Shown: positions 41,751 through 50,049 of the stretch, piece after piece
Layout: each line of letters opens with the position of its first letter
How positions within the stretch are numbered: position 1 is the stretch's first letter
Assembly: GCF_004305975.1 (NCBI RefSeq)
Contig: NZ_BHZI01000004.1
Location: 1-50,078, forward strand
DNA: 50,078 nucleotides
Source of the DNA: Streptomyces otsuchiensis
GTDB taxonomy: Bacteria; Actinomycetota; Actinomycetes; Streptomycetales; Streptomycetaceae
Direction: 5' to 3'
Notes under the pieces: model-generated
What the model was told of the DNA's origin: nothing
Databases searched by the model: none
Seen by the model: only the letters and a program-made list of their open reading frames with translations
Program-made: the position numbers and the translations under genes

Positions 41751-42770
41751 TCAGGCCAGGCCGGCCGACTCCAGCTCCGCGCAGCAGGTGTCCACCAGCA
41801 GGCGGGTCACCACATACGGGTCGACGTTGGCGTTGGGGCGGCGGTCCTCGATGTAGCCCTTCTTGTCCCGCTCTACCTGCCACGGGATGCGGACCGAGGC
41901 GCCGCGGTTGGAGACGCCGTAGCTGTACTGGTCCCACGGGGCGGTCTCGTGTGCGCCCGTCAGCCGGTCCTCGACGCCCACGCCGTACTGCTTGACGTGC
42001 TCCAGCGGCTTGCCGTCCTTGCCCAGGGCCTCGCACGCGGTGATGATCGCGTCGTAGCCCTCCCGCATGGCGCGGGTGGAGAAGTTGGTGTGCGCGCCGG
42101 CGCCGTTCCAGTCGCCCTTGGCGGGCTTGGGGTCCAGGGTCGCGGAGATGCCGAAGTCCTCGGCGGTGCGGTAGAGCAGCCAGCGCGCCACCCACAGCTG
42201 GTCGGCGACCTCCAGCGGGGAGAGCGGGCCGACCTGGAACTCCCACTGGCCGGGCATGACCTCGGCGTTGATCCCGGAGATGCCCAGCCCCGCCTTGAGG
42301 CAGTTCTCCAGGTGGGCCTCGACCACGTCGCGGCCGTAGATCTCGTCCGCGCCGACGCCGCAGTAGTAGCCGCCCTGCGGTGCGGGGAAGCCGCCCTCGG
42401 GGAAGCCGAGGGGGCGGGTGCCCTGGAAGAAGGTGTACTCCTGCTCGATGCCGAACAGCGGCTCCTGCGCGCCGAACCGCTCGGCGACCGGGCGCAGCAG
42501 GGCGCGGGAGTTCGACTCGTGGGCGGTGCCGTCGGTGTCGAATACCTCGCACAGCACCAGCTTGTCGTCACCGCCGCGGATCGGGTCCGGGTAGACGGCG
42601 ACCGGGGTGAGCACGCAGTCCGACGCGTGGCCCTCGGCCTGGTTGGTGCTGGACCCGTCGAAGCCCCACTCCGACGGCTCGGCGCCGTCCGCGATGATCT
42701 TGGTCTTGGAGCGCAGCTTCGCCGTCGGCGCCGTGCCGTCGATCCAGATGTACTCGGCCTTGTAGCTCAC
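41751..42770 (-). CDS. glnII: Type II glutamine synthetase
   Basis: A 339-residue eukaryotic-type (GSII) glutamine synthetase that condenses glutamate and ammonia with ATP. It starts NVSYKAEYIWIDG and contains WGFDGSSTNQAEG, LGIEQEYTFFQG and GAHTNFSTRAMR, all typical; the length fits the streptomycete enzyme (about 340). The GTG at 42770 has AAGGAG eight bases upstream. It lacks the GSI adenylylation tail, so it is controlled transcriptionally: a GlnR-type box lies 83 bases upstream. The gene is the usual neighbour of this region in S. coelicolor (SCO2210). Confidence 0.96.
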   Translation of the reverse strand: MSYKAEYIWIDGTAPTAKLRSKTKIIADGAEPSEWGFDGSSTNQAEGHASDCVLTPVAVYPDPIRGGDDKLVLCEVFDTDGTAHESNSRALLRPVAERFGAQEPLFGIEQEYTFFQGTRPLGFPEGGFPAPQGGYYCGVGADEIYGRDVVEAHLENCLKAGLGISGINAEVMPGQWEFQVGPLSPLEVADQLWVARWLLYRTAEDFGISATLDPKPAKGDWNGAGAHTNFSTRAMREGYDAIITACEALGKDGKPLEHVKQYGVGVEDRLTGAHETAPWDQYSYGVSNRGASVRIPWQVERDKKGYIEDRRPNANVDPYVVTRLLVDTCCAELESAGLA

Positions 42771-42852
42771 GTTGGGTGCTCCTTGGGGGCCTGGCGGGGC
42801 AGTGCGGTGCGGATACGCTGCGGCCACGATCCAGCCGCCGGTTTTCCCGGCC

Positions 42853-42879
42853 GTTGCCCGGCTGTTAAACAGAGGTAAC
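42853..42879 (-). promoter_or_regulatory. GlnR box upstream of glnII
   Basis: On the minus strand GTTAC, TTAAC and GCAAC are separated by exactly six bases each (42879-42875, 42868-42864 and 42857-42853), matching the a/b-site GlnR pattern GTnAC-n6-GaAAC with a further half site. GlnR activates glnII under nitrogen limitation. It also lies 46 bases upstream of the divergent oxidoreductase start. Confidence 0.75.
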
Positions 42880-42924
42880 CGTCGCCCCGGCCATCGGGGT
42901 CACGCTCGACAGGAGAGTGCTCGT

Positions 42925-43827
42925 ATGCGATTCGGTCTGCTCGGTACCGGCCCCTGGGCGCAGCGCACACACGGTCCGGCCCTCGCCGGACACCCCGACG
43001 CCGAGCTGGCCGGCGTCTGGGGGCGCCGCCCGGAGGCCGCCCGTGAACTGGCGGACGGCCTCGGCTGCCGTGCCCACGAGGAGCTGGACACGCTGCTCGC
43101 CGACTGCGACGCGGTGGCCATCGCGCTGCCCCCGGACGTCCAGGCCCCGCTGGCGATACGCGCCGCCCGCGCAGGCAAGCACCTGCTGCTGGACAAGCCC
43201 GTCGCCACCACCGTGGCCGGCGCGCGTGAACTCGCCGACGAGGTCGCCTCGGCCGGGGTCGCCTCCGTCGTCTACTTCACGCTGCGGTTCACCAGCGCCC
43301 CGGCCGCCTGGGTGGAGGAGCAGCGCGCCGCCGGCGGCTGGCTGACCGGCAGCGCGCAGTGGCTGTCGTCGATCTACGCGGGAGCGGACAGCGACTTCGC
43401 CGCCTCGCCGTGGCGGCAGGAGCGGGGCGCGCTGTGGGACGTCGGCCCGCACGCCCTGTCCATGCTGATGCCGGTCCTCGGTGACATCGCCGACCTCGCG
43501 GAGGTCCGGGCGCTGGACGGCCCCGGCGACACTGTGGAGCTGCTGCTGCGCCACACCTCCGGCGCGGTGAGCACGGTGACCACCAGCCACACCGTGCCCG
43601 AGCCCGCCGCCACCGTGGCCGCGGAGGTGCGCGGCGCGAACGGGGTCTCCCGGATGCCCGAGTGGAACGGTGACGAGCCGCTGGCGCCCTTCGGGCGGGC
43701 GGTGGACGCGCTGCTGCGCGCTGTGGACGGTGAACCGCACCCGTGTGACGTGCGGTTCGGCGTACGGGTCACCGAGATCCTCGCCGCCGCCGAGGCGTCG
43801 CTGCCCCGCAGGGGCGAGGCGGGCTGA
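42925..43827 (+). CDS. Gfo/Idh/MocA-family NAD(P)-dependent oxidoreductase
   Basis: A 300-residue enzyme with an N-terminal Rossmann fold (FGLLGTGPWA nucleotide motif), the family signature DKPVATT (catalytic-type K91) and WDVGPHALSM (histidine). It is a sugar or inositol-like dehydrogenase; the substrate is unknown. AGGAGAG precedes ATG 42925. It is divergent from glnII and shares its intergenic region, including the GlnR box, so it could be nitrogen-responsive. Confidence 0.9.
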   Translation: MRFGLLGTGPWAQRTHGPALAGHPDAELAGVWGRRPEAARELADGLGCRAHEELDTLLADCDAVAIALPPDVQAPLAIRAARAGKHLLLDKPVATTVAGARELADEVASAGVASVVYFTLRFTSAPAAWVEEQRAAGGWLTGSAQWLSSIYAGADSDFAASPWRQERGALWDVGPHALSMLMPVLGDIADLAEVRALDGPGDTVELLLRHTSGAVSTVTTSHTVPEPAATVAAEVRGANGVSRMPEWNGDEPLAPFGRAVDALLRAVDGEPHPCDVRFGVRVTEILAAAEASLPRRGEAG

Positions 43828-43893
43828 CCCGCGCCCTCTCGCGGCGCCCCACGGAAAGCCGGTGTTCCGGACCGCTCCGGCCCGTCGCTTCGC

Positions 43894-43931
43894 CCGTTCG
43901 GCTCCGGCCCGTCGTGGCCGGAGCCGAACGG
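43894..43931 (+). terminator. Strong hairpin terminator after the oxidoreductase
   Basis: A perfect 16-bp stem, arms 43894-43909 and 43916-43931, with a 6-base loop, about 65 bases after the stop codon. Confidence 0.8.
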
Positions 43932-44012
43932 CGGCGGGCTGATCGGGTTGGGGCGCCGCGCGGGCCGGTGTCGCCGGGCGGTGGGCCGGCTTCGCCATGA
44001 GATCAGTGGAGG

Positions 44013-44810
44013 GTGACAAGCGACTCATCGGATAAGACCCCGTTCGGTCGCCGGGTCGTCCTCGGCGCCGCCGCGTGTGCCGGACTCGTCGGCCTGAACC
44101 GGCTGCTGACCTCCGCCGACCGCCGGGCCGCCGGTGATACCTTCGCCGCCATGTCCCCCACGGGAGACCCCTCCGCCGAGGACCCCGCCGGGGCGCCGGG
44201 ACGGCGTCCGGTCGAGGTCCGCACCGCCGCGGACCGCACCCTCGACGTCCCCGGCCGCCGGATCGCCCTCACCTTCGACGACGGCCCCCATCCCGAGCAC
44301 ACCCCGCAGGTTCTGCGGGTGCTGCGACAGCACGGGGTGACCGCCACCTTCTTCGTCATCGGCGAGAACGCCGAGCGCCACCCCGACCTGCTGCGCGCCG
44401 TCGCCGACGAGGGCCACCTGGTCGCCAACCACTCCTGGACCCACCCGCAGCTCACCCGGCTGTCACGGACCGCGGTCCGTGAGGAACTGGGCCGCACCAG
44501 CGACCTGCTGGCGTCCGCGCTCGGCGCCGCCCCACGATGGGCCCGCGCGCCCTACGGGGCGTGGGACCGCGCGTCGCTGGGGATCTGCGCCGACCTGGGC
44601 ATGGTCCCCCTCGGCTGGTCGATCGACACCAACGACTGGGCCGCGCCCGGAGTCGGGGCCATCTCCACCGCCGTGCTCGACGGCGCGCACTCCGGCGCGG
44701 TCGTGCTCGTCCACGACGGCGGCGGGGACCGCTCGCAGACGGTGTCCGCCCTCGGGCACTACCTGCCCCGGCTGATCGACCGCGGCTACCAGCTCGTGCA
44801 GCCGGTCTGA
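44013..44810 (+). CDS. Polysaccharide deacetylase (NodB-family carbohydrate esterase)
   Basis: A 265-residue enzyme. The N-terminus GRRVVLGAAACAGL resembles a short twin-arginine or signal-anchor segment. The NodB domain (about 82-262) has all signatures: LTFDDGPH (D89, D90), ANHSWTHPQ (H140, H144), RAPYG, WSIDTNDW and LVHDG. It removes N- or O-acetyl groups from cell-wall or extracellular glycans. GTG 44013 is the first usable start but GGAGG abuts it, so the N-terminus is uncertain. Confidence 0.88.
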   Translation: MTSDSSDKTPFGRRVVLGAAACAGLVGLNRLLTSADRRAAGDTFAAMSPTGDPSAEDPAGAPGRRPVEVRTAADRTLDVPGRRIALTFDDGPHPEHTPQVLRVLRQHGVTATFFVIGENAERHPDLLRAVADEGHLVANHSWTHPQLTRLSRTAVREELGRTSDLLASALGAAPRWARAPYGAWDRASLGICADLGMVPLGWSIDTNDWAAPGVGAISTAVLDGAHSGAVVLVHDGGGDRSQTVSALGHYLPRLIDRGYQLVQPV

Positions 44811-44873
44811 CGGGGACGGAAGCGCCGGACCGGGCTGGTGGACGGGCAACCGGGCGGGTGGACGGGCCCAGGC

Positions 44874-45236
44874 TCAGCGACGCCGGGACGCGTCCAGCAC
44901 CGCCTCGTCGGTGCGGGCGACCACGGCGCTGCCGTCGTCGGCGGTGATGATCGGCCGCTGGATCAGCCGCGGATGGGCCGCCAGCGCCGCGATCCACCGG
45001 TCACGGGCAGCGGCCTCCTTCGGCCAGGACGCGACACCCAGCTCCTTCGCCTCGGGCTCCTGGGTCCGCGTGATGTCCCACGGCTCCAGCGCCAGCCGGC
45101 CGAGCACCGCCCGGATCTCCTCCTCCGAGGGCACATCCTCCAGATAGCGCCGGACGGTGTACGAGGCGCCCTCCGCCTCCAGCAGTCTCACGGCACTGCG
45201 GCACTTCGAGCACTTCGGGTTGACCCAGATCTCCAT
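44874..45236 (-). CDS. ArsC/Spx-family protein with a CxxC motif
   Basis: A 120-residue thioredoxin-fold protein. EIWVNPKCSKCRSA at the N-terminus puts C9 and C12 in a CSKC motif; arsenate reductases usually have a single CSxS cysteine, while Spx-type proteins have CxxC. The RPIITADDG segment and conserved Arg are present. It may be a reductase or redox adaptor; arsenate reductase activity is not certain. ATG 45236 begins at the domain start. Confidence 0.85.
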   Translation of the reverse strand: MEIWVNPKCSKCRSAVRLLEAEGASYTVRRYLEDVPSEEEIRAVLGRLALEPWDITRTQEPEAKELGVASWPKEAAARDRWIAALAAHPRLIQRPIITADDGSAVVARTDEAVLDASRRR

Positions 45237-45656
45237 GGCGCACACGCTACGCGGCGAGCCGGGGTCCCGGCGGACACCGTCCAGGGCGGAGGACCGAGGG
45301 CGGAGGCCCGAGGGCGGAGCACGGAGGGCGGACGCGGGCGGCGGTGGCCCCAGCGCCCGAGGGCGCACCCGCGGTGGAGCCGGGAAGCTCAGCACCCCAC
45401 CCCCGCAAGGGAGTTGAGGACCCGAACCGGAGTGCGCCGGGTATGTGATGTGCGCCCCAAAGAAGCCGAATCCGGTTTCCCTGCCGCTGGATACGGGCAG
45501 CGGCTCACTGTGGCCGCCGTCGCTGCCGGCCCGTCAGCCCGTCGAGGCGTCCCGGCCGCGTGACGCGAAGGGCAGGCCCGCGAGGGCCGCCGCGCTCCGC
45601 CCGGTGACCGCTGACGAGTTGCTCGCACTTTTCTGGTTCCTGACGCGAAAGGCACT
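45237..45656. other. Intergenic region with a 14-bp tandem repeat
   Basis: 420 bases without a credible gene. It carries the tandem repeat at 45283-45338 and a sequence rich in A/T for this window near 45450-45475. A 73-codon open frame at 45445-45666 lacks a ribosome binding site and family features and is not called. Confidence 0.5.
45283..45338. repeat. 14-bp tandem repeat, four units
   Basis: Units start at 45283, 45297, 45311 and 45325; the shared part is AGGGCGGA at the beginning of each, with variable last six bases. It is exactly periodic, just upstream of the ArsC/Spx gene start. Confidence 0.85.
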
Positions 45657-46166
45657 ATGCCTGTGAAGCACTCCCGCTCTCTCGCCCAGCCCACCGCCGC
45701 CGTCTCCGGCGCCGCCGCCGCAACCGCCGCTGTCAGTGCCGCCGACGACACCGGCGCGTTCGGGCACTTCCTTGAGCAGGTCCGCTACGAGGGCGCCTAT
45801 CCCACCCGTGAGCGGGCCGAAGAGGCCGTTCGGCACGTCCTGGCCGCGCTCGGCGGGCAGATCGGCGGCGCCGAGCGCGCCGACCTCGCCGCCTGCCTGC
45901 CCGGACCGGCCGCCCGCCTGCTGACCCGTGCCCGCCCGGCGGCCCAGCCGCTCTCCGGCTGGGAGTTCGTCCAGGAGCTGACCGCCCGTACCGGCGGCAG
46001 CCCGGCCACCACGCGCTGGGAGGTCGGCGCCGTGCTGCACGTCGTCGCCCGGGGCGCGGGCCGGGAGCTGCTGGACCGTGTCCTCCGTTCCCTGCCCACC
46101 GGTTACGCGCTGCTGTTCGGCCGCTCCGAGCTGGTCGGCCGCGACGACCTCGCCTCCGCCGCCTGA
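45657..46166 (+). CDS. DUF2267-family protein
   Basis: A 169-residue soluble protein. After an Ala-rich start (about 1-30) a DUF2267 domain (FLEQVRYEGAYPTRERAEEAVRHVL...LGGQI, then LLDRVLRSLPTGYALLFGR) runs to the end. AAAGG is five bases before the ATG. The family is widespread in actinobacteria and of unknown role. A bidirectional terminator follows. Confidence 0.85.
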   Translation: MPVKHSRSLAQPTAAVSGAAAATAAVSAADDTGAFGHFLEQVRYEGAYPTRERAEEAVRHVLAALGGQIGGAERADLAACLPGPAARLLTRARPAAQPLSGWEFVQELTARTGGSPATTRWEVGAVLHVVARGAGRELLDRVLRSLPTGYALLFGRSELVGRDDLASAA

Positions 46167-46185
46167 CCGTCCGGTCCTGATCCCC

Positions 46186-46253
46186 GGCCGCGCCGGGGAG
46201 CACGGTGTGCCACCGCCGCCCGCGGTGGCCGCGCCGTCCTCCCCGGCGCGGCC
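46186..46253. terminator. Bidirectional terminator with nested hairpin
   Basis: A perfect 15-bp inverted repeat (46186-46200 with 46239-46253) encloses a second 8-bp hairpin (46209-46216 with 46222-46229), giving a cruciform-like structure between the convergent DUF2267 and lacI genes. Confidence 0.85.
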
Positions 46254-46331
46254 GTTTCGTGTGCCGGCTGCGTGTGCGCTCTCGCGTGCCGTTCCCGGGT
46301 CCGCTCCCGCGCCGCCCGGCGTCGCGGGGGC

Positions 46332-47339
46332 TCAGCGCGAGGTGCGGGGTGCGCGGGTGGAGCCACGCGGTATGAGCGTGGGCGTGGCGGTCAACGTCAC
46401 CGGCGGGCCGGTGTCATCGCCCCGGTCCAGCAGCAGCCGCAGCGCTCCCTGCGCCACCTGGTCGAAGGGGACCCGGACGGTGGTCAGCGGCACCGGGAGG
46501 CGGCTCGCCACCGGGATGTCGTTGTAGCCGACCACCGAGAGGTCCTCGGGAACGCGCAGTCCGAGATGGTGCGCGGCGGCGAGCACGCCGATCGCGGTGT
46601 TGTCGTTGACGGCGAACACGGCGGTCGGCCGGTCGGAGCGGCTCAGCAGCCGGCGTCCGGCGCCCTCGCCGGCCTCCATGGAGAAGGAGTCCCCCTCGAC
46701 CAGTCCCGGTTCGTAGGGAACGCCCAGCTCCGCCAGTGCGTCGCGGTAGCCCTCGTGGCGGCGTACGGCGCTGGAGGCGTAGACCGGGCCGCCGACGAGG
46801 CCGATCCTGCGGTGCCCGAGGTCGAGCAGATGCCGGGTGGCGAGGCGGGCCCCGAGCCGGTCGTCCCCGACGGAGGCCGGGCCGCGCCCGTCGGTGCGCA
46901 GCGCCAGCACGCGGGGCACCGCGCGACCGGGGCCCGGCGGTTCGGGCTCGGGGGCGTCCAGTCGTGCGGTGGTCAGGATCAGGCCGTCCACCCGGCGCCG
47001 GAGGAGGGACTGGGCGGCGCGCTGCTCCGCCTCGGGGTCGTCCTCGGTCCCGGCGACCACGGAGAAGATCCCGCGCGCGGCGCCGGCGGCGGCGATCTCC
47101 TCGTAGAGCATCGCCATCACGGTGTCCGTCAGCCTCGGGACGATCACGCCGATGGTGCTGGTGCCCGCCCGCCGCAGCCCGGAGGCCAACGGGTCGCGCA
47201 CATAGCCGAGTTCGGCGGCGAGTCGGCGTACGCGCTCCGCCGTGGCGCTGGAGGAGCGGGGAAGCCGCTCGTCCAGGACGCGCGAGACCGTCGACGTGCT
47301 GACTCCCGCGGCCTTCGCCACGTCCCGGATCGTCACCAT
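46332..47339 (-). CDS. LacI-family transcriptional regulator
   Basis: A 335-residue repressor with HTH 2-28 (TIRDVAKAAGVSTSTVSRVL) and a periplasmic-binding-like sensor about 60-330. It is divergent from the DHDPS-family/transporter operon with a paired AAACGTTCC operator in between, so it probably represses that operon and itself until an inducer, likely the transported substrate, appears. It is distinct from the MalR pair in the recognition helix. Confidence 0.93.
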   Translation of the reverse strand: MVTIRDVAKAAGVSTSTVSRVLDERLPRSSSATAERVRRLAAELGYVRDPLASGLRRAGTSTIGVIVPRLTDTVMAMLYEEIAAAGAARGIFSVVAGTEDDPEAEQRAAQSLLRRRVDGLILTTARLDAPEPEPPGPGRAVPRVLALRTDGRGPASVGDDRLGARLATRHLLDLGHRRIGLVGGPVYASSAVRRHEGYRDALAELGVPYEPGLVEGDSFSMEAGEGAGRRLLSRSDRPTAVFAVNDNTAIGVLAAAHHLGLRVPEDLSVVGYNDIPVASRLPVPLTTVRVPFDQVAQGALRLLLDRGDDTGPPVTLTATPTLIPRGSTRAPRTSR

Positions 47340-47382
47340 GCGGCGAGCCTACCGTCACCGGTGATCGTCCGGCTCCGACCTC

Positions 47383-47437
47383 TTGACCGGGAAGAACCGT
47401 GGAGTTCATAGTGTGGAAACGTTCCTGCAAACGTTCC
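47383..47437 (+). promoter_or_regulatory. LacI operator and promoter of the lyase/transporter operon
   Basis: AAACGTTCC occurs at 47417-47425 and 47429-47437, exactly 12 bases apart; the first lies in the near-palindrome GGAAACGTTCC. AACGTT cores are typical LacI-family operators. TTGACC (47383-47388) and CATAGT (47407-47412), 18 bases apart, make a promoter whose start would fall inside the operator. Confidence 0.7.
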
Positions 47438-47453
47438 CATGAAGGGGTTACCC

Positions 47454-48374
47454 ATGACTGAGATCGACCTCCGTGGCCTCGTCCCCGCTCCGGTCACGCC
47501 GTTCACCGCGGACGGCGCCGTCGACCACGAGGCGCTCGCCTCCTACGGGCGCTGGCTCGCCGGCTTCGACGGCGTCAAGGGCCTGGTCTGCCTCGGGCAC
47601 GCGGGCGAGGGCACCTTCCTCACCCAGGACGAGCAGGTGGCCGTCATCCGCACCCTGGTGGAGGCGGTCGGCGGCAAGACGCCGATCATCGCCGGCATCA
47701 CCGGAGAGGGCACCGCCGTCGCGGCGGCCGAGGCCCGCCGGGCCGTGGACGCGGGCGCCGCCGCCGGACTGCTCTACCCCTCGCACGGCTGGCTGCGGTT
47801 CGGCTTCCAGAAGGGCGCGCCGCAGGACCGCTACCGCGTGGTGCACGAGGAGTCCGGCCTGCCCCTGATCCTCTTCCAGTACCCCGACGTCACCAAGGCC
47901 AGCTACGACCTGGAGACCCAGCTGGAGATCGCCGCCCAGCCCGGAGTCTTCGCCACCAAGAACGGCGTCCGCAACATGCGCCGCTGGGACACCGAGATCC
48001 CGGTGCTGCGCGCCGAGCACCCCGAGCTGCAGATCCTGACCTGCCACGACGAGTACCTGCTGCACACCATGTTCGACGTCGACGGCGCCCTGGTCGGCTA
48101 CGGCGGCCTCGCCCCCGAACCGCTCATCGAGCTGATCGAGGCAGGCAAGGCCCGCGACTACGCCGCCGCCCGCGCCCTCCACGACCGGCTGCTCCCGGTC
48201 ACCAAGGCCGTGTACCACCGCGGTTCCCACATGGAGGGCACCGTCGCCCTCAAGCTGGGACTGAAGGCCCGTGGCATCCTGCCCTCCGCGGCGGTACGGT
48301 CGCCGCTGATCGACCTCACACCTGCCGCCGAGCAGGAGATCCACCTCGCGCTGAAGTCCGCCGAGCTGGTCTGA
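47454..48374 (+). CDS. Dihydrodipicolinate synthase/N-acetylneuraminate lyase-family protein
   Basis: A 306-residue class I aldolase fold. The Schiff-base lysine is K169 (VFATKNG), the Tyr is Y143 (FQYPDV) and the carboxylate-binding region is LGHAGEG, a variant of the usual G-T-T-G-E. The variant motif and operon position suggest a catabolic 2-oxo acid or sugar-acid lyase or dehydratase rather than lysine biosynthesis. AAGGGG is six bases before the ATG. The transporter gene follows after about 300 bases with a hairpin between. Confidence 0.88.
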   Translation: MTEIDLRGLVPAPVTPFTADGAVDHEALASYGRWLAGFDGVKGLVCLGHAGEGTFLTQDEQVAVIRTLVEAVGGKTPIIAGITGEGTAVAAAEARRAVDAGAAAGLLYPSHGWLRFGFQKGAPQDRYRVVHEESGLPLILFQYPDVTKASYDLETQLEIAAQPGVFATKNGVRNMRRWDTEIPVLRAEHPELQILTCHDEYLLHTMFDVDGALVGYGGLAPEPLIELIEAGKARDYAAARALHDRLLPVTKAVYHRGSHMEGTVALKLGLKARGILPSAAVRSPLIDLTPAAEQEIHLALKSAELV

Positions 48375-48381
48375 GCCACAC

Positions 48382-48434
48382 CGGTGCCCCGGGGCCGGGC
48401 GCCGTCGCGCCGACACCGCCCGCCCCGGGCACCG
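48382..48434 (+). repeat. Intercistronic hairpin before the transporter gene
   Basis: Arms 48382-48395 and 48422-48434 pair over 13 bp with one bulged base. It may attenuate read-through into the transporter gene. The rest of the 301-base gap 48375-48675 holds no gene that I can support. Confidence 0.5.
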
Positions 48435-48675
48435 CACGGACGAAGGGACACAGGCGGCCCCGGCCCGCCCGCCTCAGGGCGCGCCGCCGCCGTCGCCACC
48501 ACCGGCCCTGCCCCGGGCAGCGGCCCCCTTCCGACGCGCGCCGCACCTCCCGCGGCGCCACCCCTCCATCGAACGACCGCCGCGCGCTGCCTCCCGGCCG
48601 GCGCCCCGGTCCGTGGACAACGCCGTCTCGACCGACCAAACCCACCCCGGCCGTGGAGAGCGAGGAACGATCACC

Positions 48676-50049
48676 GTGTCCGAGCGCACGCATCATCCGG
48701 ACGTCACGAACGTACCGAGAGACACCCCGACCACCACCGACGCAGCGACCACCACCGGCACCCCGCCTCCGTCCGGGGCCGGTCCCGGTGCCGGTGACAC
48801 CGCACCGGACGCGCCGGACGCACCGGACGCACCGGCTCCGCCGTCCGGCCGGCTGGCGCGCGGCGTCCGCCTGCTGGCCATGATCGGCCCGGCCTTCGTC
48901 GTCGGCTCCTGGCAGTTCGGCCCCGGCGCGCTCACCGCCGCCGTACAGGCGGGCAGCGGCTACGGCTACGCCCTGATCTGGGTGGTCGTCCTGTGCAACC
49001 TGCTGATGCTGGCCTTCGCCGACATGAGCATCCGCGTCGGCATCATGTCCGGCACCAGCCTGATCGCCACCATCAAGCAGTACTGCGGCGCCCTGGTCGC
49101 CAAGCTCTCCGGCGTCGGCCTGTTCGTCATCACCCTGATGTTCTCCGTCGGCAACGCGGTCGGCTCCGGTCTCGGGCTCTCCCTGCTCTTCGGCGGCTCC
49201 GTCATCTGGTGGTCGCTCGCCTGCACCGCGCTGGTCGCCTGCGTGCTCCTGGCGCGACGGCTCTACCGGGCGATCGAGAAGGCGCTGCTGGCCGTGGTCG
49301 CCACCATGGCCCTCTCCTTCGTCGTCACGGCGTTCCTCTCCGGGCCCGAGTGGAGCGCCGCCGGTGAGGGGTTCATCCCCTCGCTCCCGGCGGGCGCCGG
49401 GCTGCTCATCGTCGCGATGGTCGGCACCAACTTCTCGATGAACGCCGCGTTCTTCGCCTCCTACGCCAGCCGGGAACGTGGCCTCAAGCGCGAGCAGTAC
49501 CGGCAGACCACCATCGTCGACACCATCCCCGGCATCGTGGCGCCCGGCATCATGACGGTCCTGGTGCTGATCACCGCCGCCACCGTCCTCGGCGGCAACG
49601 GCGAGGAGGCGAGCTTCGGCGACCTCGCCGGGGTGCTGGAGCCCGTCGCCGGTGAGGCCGGCCGGATCATCTTCGCCCTGGGCTTCTTCGGCGCCGCGTT
49701 CTCGTCGATGCTGGCCAACGCGACGGCCGGCTCGACCGTCCTAGCCGACGCCTTCGGCTGGGCCCGGGAGGTCTCCGCGCTGCCGGTGCGGCTGGGAATC
49801 CTCGGCATCCTGGCCTTCGGCGCGGCCGTGACCGTCATCGCCGGTTCTTCACCGGTTCAGCTGATCATCATCGCCCAGGCGCTGACCGTGCTGGTCAAGC
49901 CGCTGCTCGGAGTGGTGCTCCTGGTCCTGGCCAACAACCGCACGCTGATGGGCCCGCTCGGCAACGCGTGGTGGCAGAACGTCTGCGGTGCGGCCGGAGT
50001 GCTCCTGGTCGTCGGCACCTCGATCCATCTGGCGCTCAACCTCTACTGA
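48676..50049 (+). CDS. NRAMP-fold transporter with degenerate metal-binding motifs
   Basis: A 457-residue transporter with an acidic, Pro/Asp-rich N-terminal tail (about 1-58) and roughly eleven membrane helices. It aligns with NRAMP/MntH in helix 1 (GPAF...QAGSGYGYALIW), but the metal-site DPGN reads GPGA (82-85), and in helix 6 the MPH motif reads SMN (MVGTNFSMNAAFF, about 247-260). Without these ligands it is unlikely to move Mn2+ or Fe2+ in the normal way. Cotranscribed with a DHDPS-family lyase under a LacI regulator, it may carry an organic acid. GTG 48676 has GAGGAA about eight bases upstream. Ends 29 bases before the window edge. Confidence 0.85.
   Translation: MSERTHHPDVTNVPRDTPTTTDAATTTGTPPPSGAGPGAGDTAPDAPDAPDAPAPPSGRLARGVRLLAMIGPAFVVGSWQFGPGALTAAVQAGSGYGYALIWVVVLCNLLMLAFADMSIRVGIMSGTSLIATIKQYCGALVAKLSGVGLFVITLMFSVGNAVGSGLGLSLLFGGSVIWWSLACTALVACVLLARRLYRAIEKALLAVVATMALSFVVTAFLSGPEWSAAGEGFIPSLPAGAGLLIVAMVGTNFSMNAAFFASYASRERGLKREQYRQTTIVDTIPGIVAPGIMTVLVLITAATVLGGNGEEASFGDLAGVLEPVAGEAGRIIFALGFFGAAFSSMLANATAGSTVLADAFGWAREVSALPVRLGILGILAFGAAVTVIAGSSPVQLIIIAQALTVLVKPLLGVVLLVLANNRTLMGPLGNAWWQNVCGAAGVLLVVGTSIHLALNLY

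Noticed and set aside
45445-45666. Small open frame upstream of the DUF2267 gene
   Set aside because: No ribosome binding site, no family features and it overlaps the real start at 45657.
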